A stretch of DNA of 64,000 bases from Pyrrhosoma nymphula (GCA_963573305.1 OY754329.1:81058576-81122575), one strand, 5' to 3'; numbered from the stretch's first letter, positions 9,890-21,905 are shown. The notes: generated by a model from the sequence alone, not told the origin. Numbers and translations are program-made.

Positions 9890-12330
9890 GCTAAAGCAAA
9901 TTTTTTGCGATGGAAAACCGACAAATATCATTCACTTTACTATTATTATTTTACACAAAAAAGATTCCTTATTTTACTCCATTCCTATTAAACATAGTCA
10001 AAGCACAAGATATGATAGAAGAGAGAGTATTGTGAGGAGGACCAAGGGATGTATACCTAAACCAGTTCAAACCGGAGATGAAACGGATACGAACATGATG
10101 GAGTTAACATGGAAAAAGGATGAGCAGCATGCTGCATTCAACCAATCTTAGAATTGAACCACAATGATGATGACGGCCCCACAACACACTTCCATGCTCT
10201 CAAGAGTACTATAAATATTTCAAAAACAACATTTTCCATTCCTGCATCTCTCGAAATAAGTGACTGCTCAATTCATTGAATTCAACCAAGTTTATGAAAA
10301 CTCCCAACTACTATATAATTAGTCACATTATCAATCAATTATACGATTGAATTTCTTAAACTTCACTACAATTCCATTTTCTACCTCCTCTTCAATACAG
10401 AATGAATCAATACAAATGCCTTCCTTTTCCAAAATCTGAACTGGTCACCACTTAACTTGCTCACATTCCAATAGAACTTTATGTAGAAAATTGAATGTAA
10501 ATTTAAGTGCATTATGTCTTGTAGCCAAACCAACTTCTTAAACATCTTAAAATGAATTACCCCTCAAACCATGATTTTGGTCTCACAGGCTTTTACGCCC
10601 TGTGAATCATCATTTCCCTCTCCCTTCCCTTTTACATGCAGCCTTGCACCCTTAAGTAGTTCCAAAATTATAAATGATGATGTTTTCAGGTTATGCTGCG
10701 TAATGTTATTTTTTTTTAAACTCAACGTTTCGCTTCTCCTACTGGAAGTGTCATCAAGAGAAGGAGTGTTTTATAGCTTTAGCTTGGTCTTATATAGATG
10801 CGTCGATGTCCGTTGCACCATTGTAAGAACAACACCATAATGACGACAACCGTAAGAAGAAACCATTGGCATATGCAAAACTTCCCTAAATCTCTGGAGT
10901 CACTGACAGAGTTGTTAAAACCCTGCAGAGAGGAAACATCGCGACTCGCTTCTGCACGGAGAAGAACATCAAAATCATTCTACCCTCACCGAAGGATAGC
11001 CATCCTCCCCTTCAATCTATGGGAGTGTATGAGGTTCCCTGTCTTGGCCAAGGCGCAAGAATACCATCTGCGCTTAATATGACCAAAGACCAAAAATAAA
11101 GACCAAAAAACTTCAATAGGATATATAGGATGGATATAAACTGAGCCGGGTTTGGAAAGGATTCCTGGCTCCTGCAAAAAGCCGAACGGCTAACGTCTCC
11201 CGCACAAAATTCAAATCGGCCCAAGAATGGTGCAACGGACATCGACACACCTCGTATTTTGAAAGAACTTTCATTTGCATACTTAGGCGTACAATAATAA
11301 TCTCTGTATTTTTATTAATCATTGCTATCATGCTTAATATTTATGAAACGCCAAGTTTTGCCACAATAAGAACTTAATGGACAAATTTCGCTCAGAGAAT
11401 TTCCAGGCATGAAGGGGACACCGTCGAAGAATTTATGATAATTTACGATTTCTGTACTGGTTTTCTCGCAACATATGAGGCTTGTCTGGATATCTTTAAA
11501 TAATAATAGTTTTTGTGTACAAATAAGATCCTCAGAAGAAAAGTAGAGAATATTTTGTACCAAAATATGACTGTAGTCGTCGACAAGCACGAAAGCCTGC
11601 TAGAGGCCATGTACGGAATAGATCCTATTTGTTCTCCGTGATACCAGTAGTCGATCGTAGCCTGGTGTTTTATGTCTTTGCCTGCAACGGGGAGTTCTCC
11701 ATTTCTAATCTCTCTGACGGAAATTTTTATTAGCAACTTTTTAAAGTTGTTAATTACTTCTTTTTCTTGGGATATAAAATATTTTCATTAGTAGAGCCGA
11801 TGAGTCGAAACACAAAATTTTTTCGATCTCTAGTTTCGTACATTTTTTTTGTCGGCAAAACATGTCTCAGCGATTATAAGCGTATGATTTCAGATCCTTC
11901 ATCTTCCGTTTTATGCATCTACACCACATACATGCATTTTATATTTAACAGAAATTTATACAGAGAATTGACCAAAGCGTTCAAAAATTATGCTATGAGC
12001 ATGCTTGTAATTAAAATACGTTGATCCGTCAGTTCTTGCAGCTCGGAAATTTATGTCTTACATCAATGGCTCCAATGCAATGGGGAAAATTCCAGTGTCT
12101 ATCACTAAGCCTTCCCATTCTGAGGCAGTATTTAGTACCTGGAACAAATTCATGAGCAATAAAACAAGCTGCTATCGCTAAATACTTCAAAGTCTCTGCA
12201 AAAACTAAATTTTATCTTGGAGTTGTATCTACCCAGTCAAGAACAAGTATTATTCGTTTGTACTTACTAAAGATTTTTGAGGATAGAAATAGCAAATGGC
12301 CACATAAGTTAGATTAGTATATTAAAGGTA
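9890..12330. other. No gene recognised apart from one structured motif
   Basis: The open frame running on to 10151 loses similarity to RNase H after about 9860. Several overlapping frames of 60-100 codons lie between 10571 and 12024 on both strands, and none matches a family I recognise. A CGAAACGTTG motif sits at 10723-10759. Confidence 0.4.
10723..10759 (-). other. Hammerhead-like hairpin motif (Penelope-type)
   Basis: Read on the minus strand, CTC + TTGATGA is followed by CA, then CTTCC/GGAGAAG arms around AGTA, then CGAAAC, GTT and GAG. CTC and GAG could pair as stem I. GTT fits the NUH rule for a cleavage triplet. Position 3 of the core is T instead of C. It matches the general pattern of the motifs at 20341, 20472 and 39727. 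Confidence 0.4.
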
Positions 12331-12338
12331 GGCATTAG

Positions 12339-12743
12339 TCACTTATTCACCTTCAAGAATTCGTCCCTCAAGGCTTCAAAAATTGCTGTGCACACTTCAG
12401 GAACGAACAAAGAAATGGTGTTGTGTGCAATATTGGTTGTGTATTGAAGGCTCGTAAAGGATTCGCCAGTCGCCAAAAATGTCAGCGTCACATCAAGTTT
12501 GTGCTTGGCTGATATGCATTGCCAACGCACTACAATTTTTTTGAGATCCTCGGATGTATGTATTAACTCAATTAAATTTGTTTCACTCATTTTTAGGTAG
12601 TTTATAAAATATTCCGGGTCTTCCGTCCTTAACTCGTTGTGTAGCAATCTCATCAAATGGTTTTCATCCATGTTATACACTAAAGAAATGTTTGACCAAT
12701 GGTCAATAACCACACACGACAGAAACTTTGAGAAAAGTCTCAT
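12339..12743 (-). pseudogene. PIF/Harbinger transposase (HARBI1-like) N-terminal fragment
   Basis: An intact 134-codon minus-strand frame matches the N-terminal half of HARBI1-like nucleases. DENHLMRLLHNELRTEDPEYF is followed by NYLKMSETNLIELI. The diagnostic KLDVTLTFLATGESFTSLQY comes next, and then ISLFVPEVCTAIFEALRDEF. It stops after KVNK, before the DDE nuclease core, so it cannot be catalytic. Relatives are about 350-450 residues. The uninterrupted frame suggests a fairly recent fragment. A domesticated partial protein is possible but unsupported. No TIRs or TSD were identified. Confidence 0.85.
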
Positions 12744-12989
12744 AACGTTGCTATTTTGTTCCTGCCTTGTCTTTAATCCAGCTCAAACGCTTCAACCTCG
12801 TCTTTGATGTATTTGGTCGTGTGAAATTACTTTCAATTGTTATTGATCAAGCATTCTTGAACTGCTGTCTTGAATCACCTTTACGCGGTTTGACGTTCAA
12901 TATTTCATGTTCAATGTTTCTTGCTCAAGTAAAATTGAGGTATATGAAACGGGCTTTATCAAAGACTAATTTCTTGGTGAGAAGTGCAC

Positions 12990-13312
12990 AAATGACTAGG
13001 CATGCAGTTACATGCATGGGTGCAAAGATATACACCAACCCAGGAGATTTAGGTTCAAAAATCAGTTGAGCCAAATTATGTTTTTCATAAAAAGAGAGGA
13101 ATCAGGCGAGATGTTGTGGAATATGAACATAATAAGAACTATGACAATGCAATTTTCCACAGATAAAAAATTTTTAATCGATGATCGTGATCACCTGATG
13201 CGCTGATCACCAGTGCATCGAAACCCGGGTCGATTAAAAATTTTTTTATCTGTGGAAAATTGCATCGTCATAGTTCTTATTATGTTTTTCATGGTGAATT
13301 TCATCCCTTAGG
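12990..13312. repeat. Near-perfect inverted repeat with internal hairpin
   Basis: 13128-13181 and 13230-13284 are reverse complements over 54 bp with one mismatch and one single-base length difference. Both carry AATAAGAACTATGAC, AATTTTCCACAG and TTTTTAATCGA. The 48-bp spacer holds a further hairpin, GATGCGCTG (13197-13205) with CAGTGCATC (13211-13219), followed by GAAACCC. Outside the arms, 12990-13035 (GGTGC.AAGATATACACC) and 13285-13310 (TTTTTCATGGTGAATTTCA) match the SINE-tail family seen at 4584-5050. The unit is therefore compound. High arm identity implies a recent insertion or arm homogenisation. Confidence 0.8.
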
Positions 13313-15295
13313 TGTCAATTTGTCAAAGAAAATTATACCATCATTTCAAAATTTTGGACCATTCGAAAGAGAATGATGCAGCCCTTGAAGAGAAATTACG
13401 TAAAAGTAGAGATGATTCCCATTCCAGGTGCACCAAGTACACCAGCTGATGCACTGATTTGAGAAGGTAGTTCAAGAGTGTAAGGTTAAGGCTTGACAAC
13501 TATTGGAAACACCTCGATGAAACATATCCAAATGTACACTAAAGGAGTGAGTCAACAAATGCATAGCAGAAGATGGGTTCTCAGGAATGAAGAGATGAAG
13601 CATTGAGTTCTATTTTTTATGCATGGGAGTGAGTTTTTGTAAACATTTTGAGCTTCATTAATTCTTGTCCAGAGACTGGAGGCTGTCCTTTTGCAGTGAA
13701 ACAATTTAATGAAATAAATTTGCAAAATATCAAATTACCTCTGGTTTGATGAATGATGTATGTACAGAGCATTTTGCCTATTAACTGAATGAAACTGCAC
13801 TGTATGAAAAATTTGCAAAAGAACTAAAAATGTCTTCATCCCAGGAGTTATTAAGCTTTTTCCCAGAGGAAGAACTACTTTTTCTTAATTAACCATGTTG
13901 ACTTTTCTCCATGTTGCACAAAATCCAGACATGTTTGGTTTTAGGTTCTAGCTGTAGATCCATATTGAGAAAAACCAGCTTTGTAATTTCAACAAACTTT
14001 ATTTCACTAGCAGGACGGGTGTTTCACCACACTGTGGCATAGTCATTTATTCTAGCTGTAAACTTGATGTATCTTTTGAATGCAATGTCCTACTTTGTGA
14101 AGAATGTCCAAGGCCCTGAGGATGTCATGGGCTCTCTGAATACATATGTCCTCAATCTCAGAAAAAATTCCATTCAAACAGGAGGAAACCCCACAATTCA
14201 TGCTTTTCTACCTCGATAATGGTGCTCAATCTAAAAGAAGGAGAATAATTTGAATGGATTGACATGAGATGAGAAATTCCAAATCTTTCCACTGAAAAAA
14301 TTCAAATGTGTAGATACAGTCTTAACTGAATGTGGCATCAGAATATCCAATTAATTTGCAAGAATGTACATAGAAAATATAGATCCTTTATAGATTAGAC
14401 CTTTTGCACTGAAATTCATAATGAGAAAATTTCGATGTTGTGGGTTCAGTGATGTGATGCCCAATGGTCCAGTGATGCCCAATCTTTTCACTGAGTTCCT
14501 GTATCACAGTACTCAATGTATTTTGAGCTCAATGATCTTCCCTCGTTTGATACTTTTCAATGATATGTAGAGGGAATAAATATCAAATGCCTGGATGTAA
14601 GAGTTCTATGCTTTTGAAAAGAAAAGGCGAAAAACTTAAGCGAGGACCAAAAGTTGGTTAATTCAGGCATGAATCAGAAATGAAAAGGAATATCATTGCA
14701 CCCCTGCACGTGACTGATTACCACATCATTGGTGAAATTACAATGATTGGACATTTTTTTTTCGCAAGAGATTTGGAAAGAGCTGAAAACCAATGGCCCT
14801 AATGTCTTCTAACAATAAAAACCAATCAACACTTAATAGAGAATTTCTTTTCTATAATCCATTACAAGGGTGGGATTTCTTTAGATATATCTCCTCTTTC
14901 AAATACTTTTTTATTTTCATGTGGCCTGATTTTTTTTGGCAACTATGAATTTTTTTAAAACTGGGAAGAAATCCTTAATAGTTTGAAAGAATTGGTTGGC
15001 CAAAATATGATTTCTTATTCGAAAACATTTATTTGCGAGCAGCCAAGAATGACTGTCTTGGCTTCAGTAGGGGAAATAGAAATGCCAAGTATGCCAATGG
15101 TATGATTTATGTTTTTGTAAATTTCTGATTAGTGGTTTTCAAATCCTATGATCCTCCTAGGATGATGATTCAAATCCTATCCTAGGAGGATTTTTAAAAT
15201 CTTCATCTTCTTGTCTTTTTATTATTTCATTTCATCTAAAACATAACCTTTTCGGACTGCAGACATGGCCTTTTCTTCCTTTTCCTTTCGCACTA
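13313..15295. other. No gene recognised; one SINE-tail fragment near 14700
   Basis: No open frame with recognisable content. 14700-14750 (CACGTGACTG..TACCACATCATT..TGAAATTACAATGATTGG) matches the outer part of the SINE-tail family at 4863-4912 and 38735-38783. At 15146-15191 the motif TCCTAGGA recurs in inverted context. Confidence 0.4.
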
Positions 15296-15299
15296 CATT

Positions 15300-16700
15300 C
15301 ATTTCTTCATGGTACCTCTCTGTCACTTCTAGCTTTGGTTATCATTGCCTTTGTGATCTTCAGATTTAGTAAACCACCAGTGGCAGTAATTCTGTCATAC
15401 ACTAGCCCTGGGGCGATTAGAGAAGAGCCCAATAGATCTTCAATGATTATTTCCTTGCTGATAGAGAAACCTCTCTGTACATACACATTTCCATGGCTTA
15501 AAATTAGCACTTTTTGGAGGAATTTCTACAGGTTTGCAAACTTATACACACTAGATAAGCAATTTTGCCACAAGTGGTTGATTTGGGTTTCAGACCTCTT
15601 GAACTCTTTTTAAGATATTTATCATATCTTGTGAATCACACATCTGCTTAAATTACCTTTCAACAACATTGCATTTTGAGAGAAAAATCCAGTTTCTTTC
15701 AGAAAATATCTGAAGAGTAATGGTCAACTTGCTTTTAGCTGTTTTTGGATAAGCTACAATAATAGCTGGGCCACAAAAAGTTATTCCTTTACAAAGATGA
15801 TATTTTATAGGAGATTATTCTAAAATCTTTGTTATGACACGTTTTAGAATACTGACACAACCTTCTATAAATTCATGCATATGGTCTGGTGACCCTTTCA
15901 CCCTCCTTAGTTCAGCTTTCACAGCATGTCCCAAGTTCACAAATGTATATGTAATTGTCAAAATAAAGTTACTGTTTTTATTTAGGTCAATCTGGTCAAT
16001 ATTGCATTTTTAAAACATCAGGCTTCACAATTAGGTGCATATAATCAGATAAAAGAGCAGAAAGAAAGAAGAGCAGTGTATAGGAATGGTACCAGTGAAT
16101 AATTAGTTTGATAGGTAGCTAGAAATGGCTCCAAAAACTTTGCAACATATGAGAAAAAGGCCAGCTGAGCCTGTCCTCTGTACCCTACGATTTTGAAGCT
16201 ATGGGATTCAATTGTAATATTGTTTGTATCGCAACCTCAAAGAAATTTCTCAACATTTTTATAAGTCATAATCACTATCAGCCACAGGAGAATTTTTCAC
16301 CCACCTTATAGGGCAAACCTTCGCTGGAAATAAGTCAGATCCTGAATATGCAATGTAGTCACTGCACCAGGCAGGTACATCCTTGTATAAATTATACTCT
16401 GCTCTCAAAAAATGTAAAACTTTCCAGCCAGAACCAAAGAAGCCTGTCTTAAATGCATTGTGCAGAGTGTGCAAGCCACAGGATACCATGTTCAGGAAAA
16501 GATATTCTTATTCACCTTTTTCTGCCTTGAAGTATGTCTCTAAATCCTTAACAAATTTCCAATTAACGTTTGGGCCATCCATTGAGATTTGTAAAAGATG
16601 TTTGAGTTTGAGAGGTTTGGTTTGATTAATGGAGGCAGAGAGAAGATCAGATGCCTTAGCATGGCCCAAAAATGCAGAAGTTAAATTCTGAGTCACTCTA
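15300..16700 (-). pseudogene. Decayed transposase-like gene, family uncertain (hAT-like candidate)
   Basis: Minus-strand blocks match a protein family found in many animal genomes as transposon-derived copies. 16696-16508 contains KLKHLLQISMDGPNVNWKF. 16489-16259 contains MVSCGLHTLHNAFKTGFFGSG and ends with ICPIRW-like (VCPIRWVKNSPVADSDYDL). 16190-16010 can be read as FFSYVAKFLEPFL, then SALLSDYMHLIVKPDVL. 15510-15307 reads VQRGFSISKEIIIEDL, then APGLVYDRITATGG. Stops and frameshifts interrupt all joins. I recognise the family pattern but not a secure superfamily name. The MDGP aspartate would fit a DDE/RNase H-fold nuclease. The N-terminus right of 16700 is not readable. Confidence 0.6.
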
Positions 16701-17060
16701 CAACCTAATCACAGTCGCTTGTAGGAAAACCCCTCGGCGCCTCTTACCAGCGATCACCACAGAGTGATCGTCACTGTACGATGAATGCTACAGTCGCTCC
16801 TTGGAAAATGTGTTTACAAATAGCGTGGCTTGCAGTGCTGGGCCACTGCTCACTGCTCTGAGGACAGATACAGTTCCCCGTGCCCTTACCCTGCTATTCG
16901 GCACTCGGCTCACGCCTCTGCATGCTGAAGCATTGGATCGGTAGTGCAGTCGAACGAGTCACATGCCGAATCGGTGTTGAACGTGAGTAATTTTTTTCCA
17001 GACCAACAATAAAATTCCTTGACTTCCCGACCAATTTTTCAGTTCTCTGACTTTCAAGAT
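16700..17060. other. GC-elevated block without recognised gene
   Basis: This block has higher GC than its neighbours, with repeated GATCGTCACTG- and GTCGCT-like words. It may be unread N-terminal transposon sequence or 5' LINE sequence. No motif was recognised. Confidence 0.3.
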
Positions 17061-17062
17061 GT

Positions 17063-17420
17063 GTGCCAACTCTGGATACAGCGCAAGCCCTGAGGCAAGT
17101 TAGAGGGTTCATAGATGTACCAAATTCTAGTTATGCAAGAAAGCTTCTATCAATCAATAGTAGCAAAATGAGAACAATGATAGAACTGTTAACCAGCCAC
17201 TATGGAGTGAAGAAGAGCCTTCACAACATGGGATTTGAAGATAAACCAAGCTGCATATGATGCAAATAGGATGAGGAAACCACATTCCATGAATTGTGCA
17301 AATGCCTAGCAAATGCTAGGACTCAGAATCGGTATCTTGGCAGCCCCTTTTCAGAATCCAGGGATTAATCATTAACAAGGGATACATAGGCTTTGGTAAG
17401 GCCTTAGGGCTCTAACGATA
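17063..17420 (+). pseudogene. I/R1-like LINE RNase H C-terminal fragment
   Basis: The plus strand reads SSKMRTMIELLTSHYGVKKS, then LHNMGFEDKPSC, then EETTFHELCKC, then RTQNRYLGSPF. This is the C-terminal part of the RNase H/zinc-like region of I- or R1-clade LINEs, whose intact pattern is TGLLTGH..L.KHL..MGL...P.C..C...EET..H.L..C......R...LG. Two in-frame stops fall inside the C-x2-C element (positions around 17255-17275). Only the 3' end of the element is present. Confidence 0.8.
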
Positions 17421-17429
17421 AATTCTAGT

Positions 17430-20230
17430 TAAGATGGCTGACACAATGGACTAATAGGTTTAAATGCTTTCGTGGCTATATAAGGAACTCCATCCAATGT
17501 CAAGTACAAAATAATTTCATTACTGACACACACTATAAGCCATTGTAACTGAATGTTCTCTCTGGTTATAAAATTGTGGAATAGAGTTGCATCAAGGATG
17601 ATGAATAAGTTAAGCGGGGGCAAGTGTGGCCTCAGAGTGAGTGTGCCATCTGCTTGCATAAAGTTGCAGGGAAGGGGACATTGCAAACACTACATAGCAG
17701 TATGTTGAGTAGATGCATTTTCACCGCTAGAGTGGTTGCCATTGTCAATCGGTAACCTTAGCACGGTAGTAAGCAGTCAACACAATTGAAAAACTTTTAA
17801 GCCAACTTGCCAAGGTTTTGCTGTTAATGTTCATCATCAGTTGATGTGGAAAAAATAGAACTCATACGTACATCTTTATTATGGTGCACTTGACCCAAAA
17901 CTAGGGCAATTGCACCATCGAGACAAACTTTTCTACAGAGTAATTTTTTGTTTTAATTTTTTAAATTACAAAAATGACCTCACGCATCCATAAAGTAGGT
18001 ACAATTTAATGTTATTTTGCCTAAGTTTCAATTTTGCTTAAAAATGTGGATGCCTGGGGGAAGGGAGTAAACAAAAACTTTAGAATTTAAGGGAATTAAC
18101 ATGTGGACAAAGGGAGCAGAGATGGCCTTTATAGACATGGTTTGAGAAGAAAGAGCAACACACTAAGTGGTAGGTCGTACAAATCTCGGTTTACGCATCG
18201 TTTCGTCTCTCCAATTCTTGTCATGCTCTCAGTGGAAAACATTACTATCGTAAGCCCTAATTAGATTTAAGCCGTCCAATCATTAAAAAAGCTAGAATTT
18301 GTCTATAACATTAGCCCTAATTGATCCATGTTTGCATAAAGCACTGATTCACCCAACCAATAACACCTGATTTGCATGAGATTATCACATACTATCTTTT
18401 AAAAAAACTAAAGACAATAATATGTAGGTACGTGCTTCTTGTCCTATTCTCGAAAAACAATTTAATACACATAAAACAAGATAGTCCAAAGCATTACGTT
18501 TAAGTGACTTCACAGTGCAAAATCTTGGAATCTCAATCACAGACAATTAAGCTTTTGCGCACATACCGACGTTTAGCCACGAAAAATACAATTTAATACT
18601 CACGATGGAGATGGAATACTCTTCAAACAGGCCAAAGAGTTCACGATTCTATAACAGCAGTCGCTACAGTTGTTTTACCTGTCAAATGAAAATAAACCAA
18701 TTGGGGGATTATTGTCTTTTCCAGCAAAGTTTCCGCTACCGTGACTGTCAATAACAGGGACAGATAAACGATGTTAAATATAAGTTCATTATGTGTGACG
18801 ATGGTGTTGTCACGAAAGACTAATTTTATTATGACAGCAATGCGTCCGTTGGAAATTGGTTATGCTTTACTGAGTACATACTTACACTTCAGGCATTTTC
18901 CCAAGTTAATTGAAAACTAGAGAAAGCACCACAATAGTTTGAAATGAGATGTTTTGTACAAAAAGCCGACTTTCACAACACTGCCATGTGTCTTCCAAAT
19001 ATTTAAGAACGGCACCGGCAGACAGCGGTTCCGTTCCGCTATGCTTACTGCTGCCCTCTATGCGATTATAAGTTATATTATCAGAGGTATCAGAGTAACT
19101 TATACTTTCAAAATGTTGGCGGGATAGTTCATTACGTTGGCGGGATTAGTTCATATCATAACGATCATTAGTTATTATTAGGTGGCGTCATTATGGAAAT
19201 TATCGTGTCGAGTGATGCTATTTTTATTTGTATAGATCTCGTAAAATAAGAGTGGATTTTTTTTATCAGTCGCAATTGAAATATATGGTCTTGGTATATG
19301 GACTCGATTTGGATATGGACTATATGGACTTGGTCGCAAAAGACACTATGGAGGATTTTACTTCCTCCCAATTTTGACTTTGGATAGATGAATGGTGGTT
19401 GCGGTACATGAATTATGCCGGAGCACAATACAGGCCAGTCACTTTTAAAAGTACTAATTGTGATGACAGGGGATACCAATTGTGCCCAATAACAGCTTTT
19501 AAAATTCATCATCTTATTTCAAACGTAATGTTCTGCATTTTTCAGGATCAATGAATGACATGCAAAATTAGAGATAACTTATGTATATAAGCTAAAGTGA
19601 TTGGCGTCATAATGGCTGGAAAGGATCCACATTTTTTCAGGAAGCCACTCTAATTCAGACTTCATTCGTATTTTATTTACGCATTTGGAATAAAAACGCG
19701 GAGTGGGACGCAAGTGTCGGATTGCGATAATGTTATAGGTTGAGCAACCTAGCAAACATGGACGAATATATGAAACGGATATAAATTTGCCGGTAAACGT
19801 GAAGGGTATTGGAAATACTACTAAGTATGATAGTCAAGGCCATAATTAACATATGGCAATGAAAGTATTCAAGAGGGCAGTATAAACATCATGATAGCAT
19901 TTAACTTTTAATGGAATGTTGCTCACCTCCTACCACTGCAGTATGAAGGCTAAATTTTTCGTTTTAAAACTTTCCCAGCTGATGCCAGCGTTCATGGACA
20001 ATCAGTTTCAAAATGACTAATGACTTAAACATGTATTGGCCACTCGAAGTCGACCAAATATCTTATCATCGTGGTGCATTATTATCGATGCTAAAAATAG
20101 GAAGAGTGATGAAAGTTTTACGATTAATCAGCCTTACATACCTCCGGTACCACTTGATGCGTGAAAATTTTATTCTTTTTCCAGTGTACATTAAGAACAC
20201 GCTCTTAATGAGAAATACCGTTTTAAACTA
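17430..20230. other. No gene recognised
   Basis: Open frames are short and unrecognised. Minor direct repeats are visible, for example GTTGGCGGGAT.AGTTCAT at 19117-19133 and 19137-19153, and ATATGGACT words at 19297-19331. Several stretches are AT-rich. Nothing supports a gene. Confidence 0.45.
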
Positions 20231-20232
20231 TC

Positions 20233-20574
20233 GTATTAGAAATGACTTCCTTGAATGATTATTGACCACTTATTAATACATTTGTTAATTTATGGAGGTT
20301 TGGTCATGTCTTGTTAAAAACCTCAACTTCCTTTTTCCGCCAACGTTTCGCCTTTTTATTAAGGCTTCTTCAGGGCTCAAAGGATTAACTTTCTTACTTC
20401 GACAATCGCGACTTTCTTACTGCGACATATATTTACTAGATTGTCGCAGTAAGGAAGTTAATCCTTTGAGCCCTGAAGAAGCCTTAATAAAAAGTCAAAA
20501 CGTTGGCGGAAAAAGGAAGTTGAGTTTTTTAAAAAGACATGACTCCATAGATTAACAAATGTATTAGAAATGAC
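20233..20574. mobile_element. Fold-back element with paired hammerhead-like motifs and 14-bp flanking repeat
   Basis: Arms 20275-20407 and 20439-20565 are reverse complements with few mismatches. They share AATACATTTGTTAAT, CTCAACTTCC, CGCCAACGTTTTG/TTCG and CAGGGCTCAAAGGATTAACTT. The spacer is 31 bp. GTATTAGAAATGAC occurs at 20233-20246 and again at 20561-20574. It looks like a target-site duplication, although its right copy begins inside the arm end. Each arm carries CCTGAAGAA + GCCTT/AAGGC stem + GAAACGTTGGCGG; in the right arm GGCGAAAC has mutated to GTCAAAAC. I infer an insertion of Penelope-like terminal repeats in inverted orientation. Confidence 0.7.
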
Positions 20575-21480
20575 ACCATTAAAGTTTTACCTTGTGCTGA
20601 ATTGATACATGAATTTTTTTGATTAATCGAAAGCTGAGAGCTGCCGCATCTGCCTATTTTACCTAATTGTGATTTTCGCAAATCAACCTTTTTCCCGTCC
20701 AAACAATTGTACTTAAAGTACTTACCCCTCTTCCTTATAGTACATTACACTTTCTTCATCGTCCTCCACATATGCACCTGAAATGACTTTAGTTTTGCCG
20801 TGAAAAATAATCATACTGAGCTTATATAATCTATATCGTATGCCTATCACTTAAAACGTAAACGAACTCCAACAGATATGAAGAAGTTCCACCGGGAGAG
20901 TTTTCCCTCGAGTTTCCTCGCAGGTATAATCCACTATTTGATAGGAAGATTAGCTGTTTACGGTTTAACGCATTTAAATTACGCCAGCACCTTTTGAATT
21001 TTAACACACTAGGACTGTAATAAGCGTATACATTGTCTTTATTTCAAATTAAGAGATATGTTTTTTATTAACCACTTGAAACCTCACGTCACTACCAGCG
21101 TAACTATAAAGCTTCTTTCAAATAGTGCCAGATACACCACTAACCAACGGCCTACCACGATAGAAACAATTATTCCCACTCAATCACAGAAGTTAAACCG
21201 GGCTGGACTCGGATTCGAATGATGGATCCTACTATTCGTCCCGTGGATGTTGCCCCTATCTGCTAATCTCAGACAGAATGTGTGAAATGAAGCTACGAAT
21301 CAGGTTGAACCAAATTGCAATTACTGCGTGGAATATGACGTTGTGTTCCAAACATTTCATCTGAATATCGTTTCAAAGGTAATAAAAGTAGGATGACAGC
21401 TGATAGAGTCGGTTAGAATCGAGCGGTCATCCAAAGGATTTCAAGCTTTCGGAGATGCATTAAAAATCAGTGCGGGATAT
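20575..21480. other. No gene recognised
   Basis: AT-rich sequence with no recognisable open frame or repeat structure. Confidence 0.4.
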
Positions 21481-21489
21481 ATGGAATGA

Positions 21490-21905
21490 AGAGTAATCAT
21501 AATGAAACACAAGTAATGGGATATTCCAGGAAAAATAGAGAAATCTGGTCATGAAATGAAGAGGGAACAAACTGGAGCAAGTAGAACAATTTATTTACCT
21601 TGGTAGCACGCTAGAGAAAAATGGGATATATGTAATATAGGTAAATATATATTTTATAGTATGCCTCATGAGGCGGTAGGAACAGATAATGAGGGGCGAG
21701 AAGATTCTGAAGGACGAGATAGAGGGAAAGATGCCGAGTAAGCGAGGAAGAGAAAGAAAAACAATAGACTTTATGAATGGAATGAAGAGAGGTAGGACGT
21801 ATGCTGAGATGAAGACATGCATTGTGTGGATCGATAGGAGCCTGCGAATGTGTAAACCCTAGAGGATTTTAAAGCTCTACCATTTAAAACCTACTTTAAC
21901 CCTTT
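21490..21905 (+). pseudogene. LINE reverse transcriptase fragment with internal deletion
   Basis: Plus-strand pieces near 21500-21635 read ETQVMGYSRKNREIW, then (shifted) VEQFIYL-like sequence and REKWDICNI. Relatives have KVM..SR..E......G..LEQVEQFIYLGS.LE..G. From 21675 the C-terminal part follows: RGEKILKDEIEGKMPSKRGR, KRGRTYAEMK, and a stop after RMCKP near 21860. The RT thumb between the two parts is missing. The 3' untranslated words CTAGAGGATTTT and TTAAAACCTACTTTAACC (21860-21902) are shared with the minus-strand element at 29430. Both therefore belong to one subfamily. Confidence 0.7.

Noticed and set aside
11315..11736. Two overlapping minus-strand frames of 91 and 97 codons that might be a frameshifted gene
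   Set aside because: No motif recognised in either frame or in a joined reading. Left as unassigned.
20292..20555. 87-codon plus-strand frame
   Set aside because: It runs through both arms of an inverted repeat, so the frame is a by-product of the palindrome.
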